This document shows positions 1 through 7,020 of a stretch of 21,755 bases of DNA, piece by piece (the first letter of the stretch is position 1; each line of letters begins with the position of its first letter). The stretch lies in assembly GCA_035470525.1 (NCBI GenBank), contig DATIQT010000004.1, positions 1 through 21,755 of the forward strand. The letters are read 5' to 3'. The DNA comes from CALXSC01 sp035470525. GTDB taxonomy: Bacteria > Pseudomonadota > Alphaproteobacteria > Rickettsiales > UBA1997. Under the pieces are notes generated by a model that searched no databases, was not told the origin of the DNA, and was given only the letters and a program-made list of their open reading frames with translations. Position numbers and translations under genes: made by a program.

Positions 1-70
1 TATCTTCAACACTAGTTTTTGTATTGCCAGTCTTTGAAGCTATTGCATTTATAATATCTGTTTTAAACAT
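1..70 (-). CDS. HU-family DNA-binding protein, N-terminal fragment (runs off the window)
   Basis: Only the first 23 residues are in the window. They begin MFKTDIINAIASKTG and continue NTKTSVED, which matches the first two helices of HU/IHF proteins (typical form: MNKTELINAIAEKAG). HU proteins are small dimers that bend DNA and compact the nucleoid or help recombination and packaging. The ATG at 68-70 is preceded by a good Shine-Dalgarno, AAGGAAAA on the minus strand. It could be a host gene flanking a prophage or a phage-carried HU; the window does not decide. The remainder of the gene is off the left edge. Confidence 0.62.
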   Translation of the reverse strand, partial: MFKTDIINAIASKTGNTKTSVED

Positions 71-163
71 AACATTTTCCTTTTATTAATGGGATCATGG
101 ATTAAACCATAAAATATTTTATTTTTAATGCAAGTAATTTCAATATTTTGTTTAAAATCATAT

Positions 164-191
164 TTGACAAAATCATATATTACAATATAAT
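164..191 (+). promoter_or_regulatory. Near-consensus sigma70 promoter for the plus-strand small gene
   Basis: A perfect -35 hexamer TTGACA (164-169) and a perfect -10 hexamer TATAAT (186-191) are separated by 16 bases. Transcription would start near 198 and leave a leader of about 107 bases before the ATG at 305. It is the best promoter match I found in the window and it points against the phage operon. Confidence 0.7.
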
Positions 192-212
192 CAAGATGGT
201 GCTTGTTGTTTG

Positions 213-285
213 TTACATTATTATCAATTGAAAAGGAACAAGCAATTGCAATAATGTAATTGTTGAGTGCAGGCTTTAATCTGCA
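213..285 (+). promoter_or_regulatory. Structured 5' leader with two hairpins
   Basis: First hairpin: TTACATTATT (213-222) pairs exactly with AATAATGTAA (250-259), and CAATTG (225-230) pairs with CAATTG (243-248), separated by a small internal loop. The 12-base terminal loop (231-242) contains AAGGAA, which resembles a ribosome binding site. Second hairpin: TGCAG (268-272) and CTGCA (281-285) with an 8-base loop. Both lie in the leader between the promoter and the 39-residue gene, so they may control its translation or stability, or form part of a small RNA. I recognise no known riboswitch class. The inverted repeat could also be a protein operator. Confidence 0.5.
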
Positions 286-304
286 ATAATACAGGATGGT
301 AACT

Positions 305-424
305 ATGGCAGCAAAAAAAATTACTGCTTGTCGTGATGCTAAAACAGGTAAATTCGTAAAAGAAAGTTATGCCAAAAAGCATCAGAGTACTACTGTAAAA
401 GAAACTATTAAAAAAAATAAATAG
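305..424 (+). CDS. Small basic protein of 39 residues, conserved-looking, function unknown
   Basis: The ORF starts MAAKKITACRDAKTGKF and ends in a Lys-rich tail (KETIKKNK). It is a small basic protein resembling short bacterial hypothetical proteins with an SRDAKTG(R/Q)FV-type start that are common in many phyla; their role is not known to me. An AGGA at about 293-296 serves as ribosome binding site 8-9 bases before the ATG. A near-consensus promoter (164-191) and a structured leader precede it, so it is probably well expressed. It is the only plus-strand gene I support. Its stop at 422-424 lies 31 bases from the convergent stop of the gpN-like gene. The antisense 79-codon frame over it has no comparable signals. 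Confidence 0.7.
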   Translation: MAAKKITACRDAKTGKFVKESYAKKHQSTTVKETIKKNK

Positions 425-430
425 TCTTTT
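397..430. terminator. Weak hairpin between convergent genes, possible bidirectional terminator
   Basis: AAAAGA-aa-CTATT (397-409) can pair with AATAG-TCTTTT (420-430) around an A-rich loop. It overlaps the end of the plus-strand small gene and lies just past the end of the minus-strand tail operon, where a terminator for either strand would be expected. The stem is AT-only with a bulge, so support is weak. Confidence 0.25.
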
Positions 431-455
431 ACGACAGAAACAGCAGGCATCACTA

Positions 456-1856
456 TTAAACATAGATAACTATATTTTTTCCCTTTGGGAGTAGTAAAAA
501 TTCATCATCTTTTATTCCGTTTGTGGTGGCTATATAATCTATTGTGCTTTCTGGGTCATTCTTGAAGCTGTCTTTGTAGTACCTATAAGCTATATCTATT
601 AAATTACTGTCTTGATTTAATTCTATATTAAATTCTGTCTTTAGGTTGAATGATGATTCTATCAAAAGTCCTACAGTTGATTGAATTATTGTATTTATAT
701 TTGAACTATTTGCTGTTATGTCTTCTAGGTTTAAATCTAATAGTTTATATTTTATATCGTAATAAGTTTTATAGTTTGTATATAGGTTTTGAATAGTTAG
801 TGCGGTTTGTGTTGCTTCCTTTCTAGTTTCTATTGTTAGGTTAGAATCTGTTGTGTTTGTTGAATTTGTATTTGCCGAAGTAATTAAATCACAAACACTC
901 AAGAATAAATTTGAAATAAAGAAGTCATTACTTAATAAAGTTTGTTGGTCTACTATGTCTGTATTTAATGCTGAATTCGGGTCTTCTTCACTTTTACTCA
1001 TATCTCCACTATCAACTTCATTGCCGGTTATATCTCGTATTATGTTATTCAACAATGTTGTAATATATGGAATACTATCATACATCTCAAAGCCTACATC
1101 AATTAAACTACTTATTTCTTGTAATAAGGTTGAGCTAGTTCCATTTAATAAGTTAGCTTGAATATCTCTTAATATTGCATCAAAGTCTCCATTGGCAATA
1201 TTGTTTATTGTATTTGCAAGTTTAGTCAGATTTGTTGTTATTGAATTTAATAGTTTCTGTAGTTTCTCACTGAGTGTTGCTTCAGAGAATGTATTAAAGT
1301 TTTCTATAAGGAGTTCTTTTTGATTCTCTATATTTGTTTTTAAAGTATTCTTTAAATTCTTATTTGTGAAAGCTAATGGTTTATTTTGAAGTGTTTCTAT
1401 AAATTCTACTTCAATAATTGTAGAAGCAATATCTTTTACTAAATCACATTTCTTAGATAAAGTTTGAGCATTTACTCTTATTGGTCTATCATATACTAAT
1501 TGTAATCTACTTTCTCCAAGTTCTTTAAATGCAGACTCAAACTTTTCTGATTCCGTATCATGATTGTCTCCAGAGAAGATGATTTGAAGAGGTATTGTTT
1601 TTCCGCTGATACCTAAGTCTTCAAAGATGTCGCCTTTGGATTTATTACTATCACTTCCATTTGAATTACCACTGTTTTTATTTGTGTTTAAAAAAGAAAG
1701 AGTATCATAACTTCCTTTATCTTTATCACTTACTATAGTTGTTAAATTACCATAATGTTTAAATGAGTATTCTATATTACTTATGTTTGATAATTCAAAA
1801 CTCTTGCCACTTGGCGAAGTCCAAGTGATTATATGCTGTCGGTCGGAATAGGTCAT
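456..1856 (-). CDS. DNA circularization / tail protein, Mu gpN-like
   Basis: This 466-residue protein begins with SDRQHIITWTSPSGKSFEL and has ISGKTIPLQIIFSGDNHD at about residues 83-100, the pattern of the DNA_circ_N family (Mu gpN: order to be replaced, GRKGxxxPL, then FxGxDHD). The C-terminus (IDYIATTNGIKDDEFLLLPKG) is the LysM-like end typical of the family. Despite the historical name, Mu gpN is a tail/baseplate hub-side protein. The middle is a long Asn/Thr/Ser-rich helical stretch. It directly follows the tape measure gene, 41 bases downstream, as in Mu. It is the last phage gene on this strand before the left boundary; baseplate genes that normally follow are absent. A frame on the opposite strand at 853-1161 is a shadow. 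Confidence 0.82.
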   Translation of the reverse strand: MTYSDRQHIITWTSPSGKSFELSNISNIEYSFKHYGNLTTIVSDKDKGSYDTLSFLNTNKNSGNSNGSDSNKSKGDIFEDLGISGKTIPLQIIFSGDNHDTESEKFESAFKELGESRLQLVYDRPIRVNAQTLSKKCDLVKDIASTIIEVEFIETLQNKPLAFTNKNLKNTLKTNIENQKELLIENFNTFSEATLSEKLQKLLNSITTNLTKLANTINNIANGDFDAILRDIQANLLNGTSSTLLQEISSLIDVGFEMYDSIPYITTLLNNIIRDITGNEVDSGDMSKSEEDPNSALNTDIVDQQTLLSNDFFISNLFLSVCDLITSANTNSTNTTDSNLTIETRKEATQTALTIQNLYTNYKTYYDIKYKLLDLNLEDITANSSNINTIIQSTVGLLIESSFNLKTEFNIELNQDSNLIDIAYRYYKDSFKNDPESTIDYIATTNGIKDDEFLLLPKGKNIVIYV

Positions 1857-1897
1857 ATTTATATTTGCAATTCTTTGTTAATTTGTTTTTGTCAATT

Positions 1898-3952
1898 TTA
1901 CTGATTTCCATTTACATTAATCAATAATGGATTGTTAAAGTTATTTAATGAATAACTTGTGTCGTAGTTCTTTGGTGCATTTATGTTAATATCAAGTGTG
2001 GACTTTCCGCTCATAACATTTTGATTATTTTGTCTATTGGCTAATGAATTATTCTTACTTAAGTTTCCATTACTTGAATTTCCATTGTTTGAGTCGTTTT
2101 CTATATTGTTATTACTTCCAAACTTTGTTTCTAATACCGCAGGTGTAACATCTTTTGAAGTTGGTATTTTTGATGATGACATCATTGAGTTTGGAATTGC
2201 TGATATCATATTTGAATTTGGAATCGCCATTATATTGTTTGTAGATGTACTATTCCATTTAGTTTGATTTTTTTCTGCATTCTTTATTTTATTCTCTGTA
2301 CTAAAAGAATAATTAAAATGTTCTTTTTCATATTGTTCTAGCGATTCTAATCCTGCTTTACCTACATCGCCCATTTTACTTGGTAGCTTACTTAATGCTG
2401 TGAGTATTAATTTTATAGGAGCTATAAGCATTGTATAAATACCTTGTCTAATAAGTATTAATACATTCATAAATCCATTTGCAAATCCATCAGAGAATGA
2501 ATAAAAAACTCCTATTGCATTATCTACAAATTTTTTAATTGTATTAGTTATTCCAAAGAATACTGCTTTAAAGAATTCTGCAGAGGCATTCATTCCATCT
2601 TGAAACCAACTGAATTCTTTATAACAATATTGAAATGCTTTTACTAAACCGCCAAATGCTAATGTTATTCCTATTATAGTAGCTTGTAATGGAGCAAATG
2701 TAGCAATAATAGCTATACCTAAACCTATAAATATTCCTTTTAGTATAATACTATCCTTTGTTACATCATTAAATAAAGTCATTAGATTTGTTAATGTATT
2801 AAATACAAAATTAATAGCAGGTGATAAATACTTAAATAGCTGTATAGCTAAACCCTCAACAGCAGATGTCAAATTACTTAGACTTGCTTTAGTATCTGTT
2901 CTAAACAAATCAGCCAGTTTCTTTGTAGAACCTTTTGCAAGTTCTAATTCTTTTCTGTAAGTTCTTAATTTATCTCCACCTTCTTTGACAAGGAAGTTTA
3001 AACCATTCATAGCTTCTTGACCTACAAGTGTTTTATATATAGCTAGTTTCTGAGCATTACCATACTTTTCTGTAGATAGTTTTAAATCATCAATAATATC
3101 TGCAAAGTCTCTCATATTACCTTTATTATCCATTATAGATACTCCAAGCTTTTCAAGAGTTTCTTTCGCTCCCTCTACTGGACTTGATAATCTTGCCATA
3201 ATACCTCTTAGGTTAGTTCCAGCAACAGAAGACTTCATGGAGTTATCTGCAAGTATAGCCACAGCAGAGTTGAATGTTTCTATACTTTGTCCTGCAGTAG
3301 TGAATATACCGCCTGCTATTTGACTTGTTTCAAAAAGTTCTTCCATATTCACATTAGTCATTGTAACTGTCTTTGACATTGTATCCATGATTCTGTCTGT
3401 ATTAGTAGCAAGCTGATTCATATCACTACTATTTAAGTTAAATATACCTATTGCATCACTTATAATATCACTTGCTCTTGCTAGATCTAATCCACTTGCT
3501 GTAGCCATATCAAGAGTTTTTGGTAATAGCGTCATTATCTCATTTGTATTTTTACCTGCTTTAGCCCAGAAGTCTAATCCTTGACCTGCTTGTGTAGTAG
3601 AGAACTCTGTTTTAGCTCCAAGATCTAAAACAAGTTCTTCAAGTTGTTTAAACTCTGCACTATCTTTCTCTACACCACCTTTAATCTTAGCTGTAGCTCT
3701 TAGAAATGTATCTTCAAATTCTATACCAGTTTTTACTGCAGAAGTTATACTTCCTACTATAGAGGCTATACTAACAACTTGAGCTATTTGAGTATTAGCA
3801 AGTTCTTTTAACTGTTTAGTTGAAGTAGAGAAGATTCCAGATATACCAGAGGAAGCTTTTCTGATTTCTTGAGTAGCAATAGAGAAGCTATCTTTTAATT
3901 GATTAACACCCTCAAGGGAGAGTTTGAGGGCTATGGAGTAGATGGTGGACAT
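1898..3952 (-). CDS. Tail tape measure protein (TP901 family core)
   Basis: At 684 residues this is the longest tail protein. Residues about 95-335 carry the PhageMin_Tail/TP901 core, with AKTEFSTTQAGQGLDFWAKAG, ETSQIAGGIFTTAGQSIETF and LRGIMARLSSPVEGAKETL as the clearest stretches. A hydrophobic block at about residues 400-440 gives one or two membrane-like segments, usual in tape measures that cross the inner membrane during DNA injection. The last 120 residues are Asn/Ser-rich and low in complexity. The protein sets tail length; if fully helical it would give a tail near 100 nm (684 residues at 0.15 nm each). The ATG at 3950-3952 has no visible Shine-Dalgarno and lies 17 bases after the HAD gene stop, which may reflect the cargo insertion separating it from its original upstream neighbour. 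Confidence 0.9.
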   Translation of the reverse strand: MSTIYSIALKLSLEGVNQLKDSFSIATQEIRKASSGISGIFSTSTKQLKELANTQIAQVVSIASIVGSITSAVKTGIEFEDTFLRATAKIKGGVEKDSAEFKQLEELVLDLGAKTEFSTTQAGQGLDFWAKAGKNTNEIMTLLPKTLDMATASGLDLARASDIISDAIGIFNLNSSDMNQLATNTDRIMDTMSKTVTMTNVNMEELFETSQIAGGIFTTAGQSIETFNSAVAILADNSMKSSVAGTNLRGIMARLSSPVEGAKETLEKLGVSIMDNKGNMRDFADIIDDLKLSTEKYGNAQKLAIYKTLVGQEAMNGLNFLVKEGGDKLRTYRKELELAKGSTKKLADLFRTDTKASLSNLTSAVEGLAIQLFKYLSPAINFVFNTLTNLMTLFNDVTKDSIILKGIFIGLGIAIIATFAPLQATIIGITLAFGGLVKAFQYCYKEFSWFQDGMNASAEFFKAVFFGITNTIKKFVDNAIGVFYSFSDGFANGFMNVLILIRQGIYTMLIAPIKLILTALSKLPSKMGDVGKAGLESLEQYEKEHFNYSFSTENKIKNAEKNQTKWNSTSTNNIMAIPNSNMISAIPNSMMSSSKIPTSKDVTPAVLETKFGSNNNIENDSNNGNSSNGNLSKNNSLANRQNNQNVMSGKSTLDININAPKNYDTSYSLNNFNNPLLINVNGNQ

Positions 3953-3969
3953 GATTATTTGTGTAAAAT

Positions 3970-4599
3970 TTATAATTTTGCAAACCAGTTTTCAAATTGA
4001 TCTTGAGTTTTGTTGTTATATAAAAATGTTTTAAAATCATACTCATTTAATTCGCCTAACAATTTTTCGCTGTCATCTATAACCAAAACATCTTTATTTT
4101 CATACCCAAATTCATTAGTTATTCTTTTAGCTAATTCGCAATTTTTATCTCTTTTTAGTTGTTTTACATCAGCAGAATTGTATATTTTGTCAAAATATTT
4201 ATCTAAATTAAAATGCTTAATAGATACTTCACTAAAAATATCCATATTATCACTCATAATACAAACCTTTATGCCTTCAAGCCTTTGTTTTTGATAAAAA
4301 TTAATTAAACTTTCATTTAATTTCATTTTTTTAACACTTTCAATTAAGTGCTTGTTCAAATAATTTTCCGTTGTATTAAATTTTCTCGCCATTAGAGTAT
4401 TTAATTCTTTATATGAAATCTCACCCTGCATCCAAGCTCTATTTATGTGCCCGCTAGAAGATTTAAATAAAAAATTTCCTATATTTTGCATTAATTCAGG
4501 ATTTTCATTTCTAATTGTCGTATAAAAACCAGTAGTTATAAAATCTCTATCTACATTACTTAAAACACCGTCAAAATCACTTAAGATTAATTTAATCAT
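3970..4599 (-). CDS. HAD-superfamily hydrolase (phosphatase-like)
   Basis: This 209-residue protein starts with SDFDGVLS: Asp8 (nucleophile) and Asp10 (acid/base) of HAD motif I. Motif II is CIMSDN with Ser116, motif III is probably one of Lys147/Lys150/Lys152, and motif IV is VLVIDDS with Asp175/Asp176. A helical cap of about 100 residues sits between motifs I and II. The fold suits phosphoryl transfer from a small phosphorylated metabolite; the substrate cannot be read from sequence. It starts one base after the MFS gene stop, and the MFS C-terminal codons supply its Shine-Dalgarno (GAGG), so the two are co-translated. It has no known role in virion assembly and sits inside the tail operon, so I read it as cargo (a moron gene). 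Confidence 0.8.
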   Translation of the reverse strand: MIKLILSDFDGVLSNVDRDFITTGFYTTIRNENPELMQNIGNFLFKSSSGHINRAWMQGEISYKELNTLMARKFNTTENYLNKHLIESVKKMKLNESLINFYQKQRLEGIKVCIMSDNMDIFSEVSIKHFNLDKYFDKIYNSADVKQLKRDKNCELAKRITNEFGYENKDVLVIDDSEKLLGELNEYDFKTFLYNNKTQDQFENWFAKL

Positions 4600-4600
4600 A

Positions 4601-5812
4601 TTACCTCTTCTTGTTTAAATGTTTATCCATTTTGAATACAAAATAGAATATTACACAAATTAAGAAAGTTACCCAACCCATAGTTTCAAATCCTATCTTG
4701 TTTGATATATGTTCAGATAAAAAACCAAAACTTAAAACATAACCAATTTTTACTATTTCAAAACCCATACCAGATATTGAATTTACCGTTGCTCTTAACT
4801 TTGATGGAATAAATTCTTGCTTTTTTGCCATAAAAGCATTCGTTGAAACTATTGTAATCATCCAAAATATATTGCCTAGCAACCAAGAGTATGGGAAAAT
4901 ATATAAAGTATAAGCAAAAACTAAAAATATAGAAAATATGGCAAAATTTCTTGAAATTCCTATAATATTTTGTTTATTTATCCATTTTTCTAAAATAATA
5001 GCTGAAAAAAATGCAATAATGGAATCAGTAGCAAATAATATACCAACCATTGATTCGCTATTTGTTATGTCTTTTAAATAAATGCCGTCATAAGTGTTTA
5101 AAAAATTATACATAGCTAAAAATAAAGCACTAAATATAGTTAATTTTAATAAAGTAGAATGCTTAAAAGTATAAATTAATGATTGTTTTAATATTTTAAA
5201 ATAGTCTTTATTTAATTTACTTAATTTTTTAGAAGCATGATCTTTTATGCTTGCTAAAATTGTGAAATACAAAATTAGAGAAACTAAAAACAACAAAATA
5301 AGTATATTATAATTATCATAATATTTCATTATGGCGCCCGCTCCAAAGAAACATAATGAAGAAACAGCAGAGAATATTATTCCAGTTCTTATTTGGTATT
5401 TTGTATAATTTTTATGCAAATTATGATATTTCATGTTGTCATAAAATAATGAATCTATTGTGCCACTAAACATGGTATCGCAAAAACCCCATAAAGTCAT
5501 AACAAGACAACAAATCCAAAAATCCTTACTAAAATACAATAAAGTTATACTTAGTATTAAAGAGGCTTGCCCTAATAACAAAGTCTTCTTTCTCCCAAAT
5601 CTATCTGCTAAAGCACCTGTAGGAATTTCCAAAATGAATTTAATAGAAGTTTGGCAAACAAAAACTATAGCGACTTGTGCTGGTGTTAGATATTTGCTAA
5701 ATATAAGAATAGTATAAGGCATTATAAAATCTAAACCCGATATTACAGATAATAGAAAATATTTTATTAGAAATATTTTTGATTCTGTTAGATTTTTAAT
5801 ATTTATTTGCAC
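4601..5812 (-). CDS. Major facilitator superfamily (MFS) transporter
   Basis: This 403-residue protein has about 12 hydrophobic segments with a Lys-rich loop near residues 190-210 between the two six-helix halves. The MFS signature is EIPTGALADRFGRKKTLLLG at about residues 61-80, the motif between helices 2 and 3. It would sit in the inner membrane and move a small solute by ion coupling; the substrate is unknown, though drug-efflux-like relatives are the closest pattern I recognise. The start is GTG at 5812 with no clear Shine-Dalgarno. A possible promoter lies just upstream (5837-5867). It is the first gene of a two-gene insert with the HAD hydrolase, between the tail chaperone and the tape measure, where phages almost never carry other genes. 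Confidence 0.86.
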   Translation of the reverse strand: MQINIKNLTESKIFLIKYFLLSVISGLDFIMPYTILIFSKYLTPAQVAIVFVCQTSIKFILEIPTGALADRFGRKKTLLLGQASLILSITLLYFSKDFWICCLVMTLWGFCDTMFSGTIDSLFYDNMKYHNLHKNYTKYQIRTGIIFSAVSSLCFFGAGAIMKYYDNYNILILLFLVSLILYFTILASIKDHASKKLSKLNKDYFKILKQSLIYTFKHSTLLKLTIFSALFLAMYNFLNTYDGIYLKDITNSESMVGILFATDSIIAFFSAIILEKWINKQNIIGISRNFAIFSIFLVFAYTLYIFPYSWLLGNIFWMITIVSTNAFMAKKQEFIPSKLRATVNSISGMGFEIVKIGYVLSFGFLSEHISNKIGFETMGWVTFLICVIFYFVFKMDKHLNKKR

Positions 5813-5836
5813 ACTAATAATATTTGATAAAGTATA

Positions 5837-5867
5837 AATATACTAATTTTTTGATATTTAAAAACAA
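5837..5867 (-). promoter_or_regulatory. Possible promoter for the MFS-HAD cargo
   Basis: On the minus strand TTGTTT (5862-5867) and TATATT (5837-5842) are 19 bases apart; an alternative -10, TATACT, lies at 5831-5836. The spacing is long and the region is AT-rich, so chance matches are likely. Its position, after the frameshift extension stop (5881) and before the GTG (5812), fits independent expression of the cargo from a prophage. Confidence 0.3.
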
Positions 5868-5880
5868 CAAAATTTTGCTT

Positions 5881-6024
5881 TTATATTTTTATAAACTTTT
5901 CACAAATCATTCCATATTCTGTGATAGTCTTTATACTCAAATACAATAAATTTGTAAGCATTTCATAATTATTTAGCAGAAGTAATTGGGAATAATATTC
6001 AACATTTGCAATTACTTCTTTTGT
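5881..6024 (-). CDS. Frameshift extension of the tail assembly chaperone (E'/T-like)
   Basis: Reading on from the slippery heptamer in the -1 frame gives 47 residues, from TKEVIANVEYYSQLLLL to CEKFIKI, then a stop at 5881-5883. The full product would be about 203 residues (156 zero-frame plus 47), beside the 159-residue unshifted form. Two forms of the chaperone are usual in long-tailed phages (lambda G/GT, P2 E/E'); the longer form binds the tape measure protein while the tube grows. The extension has no good independent start, which supports the frameshift. Its stop is 68 bases before the MFS start. Confidence 0.68.
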   Translation of the reverse strand, partial: TKEVIANVEYYSQLLLLNNYEMLTNLLYLSIKTITEYGMICEKFIKI

Positions 6025-6030
6025 AAAAAA
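5978..6030 (-). promoter_or_regulatory. Programmed -1 ribosomal frameshift signal (slippery site plus stem-loop)
   Basis: The minus-strand heptamer T TTT TTA (6024-6030) is in the zero frame of the chaperone gene (codons GCT TTT TTA), the classic X XXY YYZ slippery form. It lies four codons before the stop, at codons 154-156 of 159. After a 4-base spacer comes an exact 11-base inverted repeat, AGAAGTAATTG (6009-6019) and CAATTACTTCT (5978-5988), with a 20-base loop. The stop codon is inside the 5' arm. Heptamer, spacer and stem together form a standard frameshift stimulator. Confidence 0.78.
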
Positions 6031-6491
6031 GCATAAATGCTACTTGTATAATCAAAGTCATTTGTATCAAGTTCTTCTATCTTTTCTTGTTTCTCGTTGG
6101 TCATAGTGGCTATGTTCTTAATTAATACATCAGCTTCTTTGCCTTGAGTAATATTCTTTATATCTTTTAACTTTAGCTTTTTAAAAAAGCATAATTCTTC
6201 TACTTTAATTCCATTGTAATCATATGGGTATAATAGTTTTTGAGTAATACCTTTATTTTCTTCATCAAAAAGTATTATTCCGATTCTGATTCCTTCTATA
6301 AGTTTGGATCTAATGATTTTAAGTTTTTTGATCTCTTCTTGGTCTTCTTCATTGTTATTGTTTAAGCTGTTATCATTTGTGCTTTTTACAATACTTGAAA
6401 TGTCTTTATAACCCATTTTCTCTTTAAATGAGTTTAAGTATTTGCTAGCTTCTTCTTCAGACATTAATATTTCTAGTTTAGTTTCTGACAT
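6012..6491 (-). CDS. Tail assembly chaperone (Mu gp41 / P2 E-like)
   Basis: This 159-residue acidic protein sits just downstream of tail tube, the fixed place of the chaperone in contractile-tailed phages. The middle (KLKIIRSKLIEGIRIGIILF, then GITQKLLYPYDYNGIKVEEL, then LKLKDIKNITQGKEADVLI) has the pattern of the E/41/14 tail chaperone family, where a conserved segment contains the shared R-xG-x-L theme near a regulated end. An Asn/Glu-rich linker is at about residues 44-56. The Shine-Dalgarno AAGGAAAA lies 5 bases before the ATG. The chaperone coats the tape measure protein and recruits tube subunits; it is absent from the finished virion. A -1 frameshift near its 3' end would make the longer partner. 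Confidence 0.75.
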   Translation of the reverse strand: MSETKLEILMSEEEASKYLNSFKEKMGYKDISSIVKSTNDNSLNNNNEEDQEEIKKLKIIRSKLIEGIRIGIILFDEENKGITQKLLYPYDYNGIKVEELCFFKKLKLKDIKNITQGKEADVLIKNIATMTNEKQEKIEELDTNDFDYTSSIYAFLQKK

Positions 6492-6539
6492 GGTTTTTCC
6501 TTATGTTTGGTTGTAATAATTTGTAATAAATATGCTTCT

Positions 6540-6920
6540 TTAATCTTTTATACTCAGCTTTCCAGTCTGGCATACCAAGTCAAAGCTATCACTCTGTGCT
6601 TCGCCTTGTTTCTTACCACTATCTCCACTCAATACAATAAAACCAGTTCCGCTATATGTCTTTTCTGGTGATGTATAAACAAATGAAAGGTTTTCTTTTC
6701 CTAATAAGCCTTTGAATTGTTTTTCTTTGGGTCCAGAGAGATCAACTACAAGACCTTTGATGTATCCGTTTTGATAAGTCTTTTTTGGTACAGTGTGGTC
6801 TGAATACTCTATAAACTCTTTTATAAACTCTCCACCCTCAAAGGTTTGAATGTCAACTGTTTCAACCGGTATTGCAAAGGTTATGCCTGCGATTTTGACT
6901 GTTTTTGAACTTCCTGCCAT
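6540..6920 (-). CDS. Tail tube protein (contractile tail)
   Basis: A 126-residue protein directly after the sheath gene, as tube proteins are in Mu and P2. It is beta-rich, starts MAGSSKTVKIAGITFAI and ends ESFDLV-type (SDSFDLVCQTGKLSIKD), with GPKEKQFKGLLGKENLSF in the middle. Its size suits a Mu gpM-like tube. Identification rests mainly on order and size, with moderate motif support. It has a strong Shine-Dalgarno, AAAGGAAA, 6 bases from the ATG. The 100-base gap upstream (6921-7020) is an A-rich, T-poor leader on the sense strand with no ORF or hairpin that I can see. Confidence 0.68.
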   Translation of the reverse strand: MAGSSKTVKIAGITFAIPVETVDIQTFEGGEFIKEFIEYSDHTVPKKTYQNGYIKGLVVDLSGPKEKQFKGLLGKENLSFVYTSPEKTYSGTGFIVLSGDSGKKQGEAQSDSFDLVCQTGKLSIKD

Positions 6921-7020
6921 ATTTGTTTCCTTTAGTTATTATTTTTCTTATTTTTTATTTGGTTTTTTATTTTTTTGATTTTGTTTCTTTTTTTGGTTTT
7001 TATTTGTTTTGTCGCTTTAT

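Noticed and set aside
224..463. Minus-strand 79-codon frame rich in Phe and Cys
   Set aside because: It is antisense to the 39-residue gene and its leader, has no Shine-Dalgarno and a composition explained by complementing Lys codons and hairpin sequence.
853..1161. Plus-strand 102-codon frame
   Set aside because: Opposite strand of the gpN-like gene; no start signals and a hydrophobic composition that follows from complementing Asn/Lys/Glu codons.
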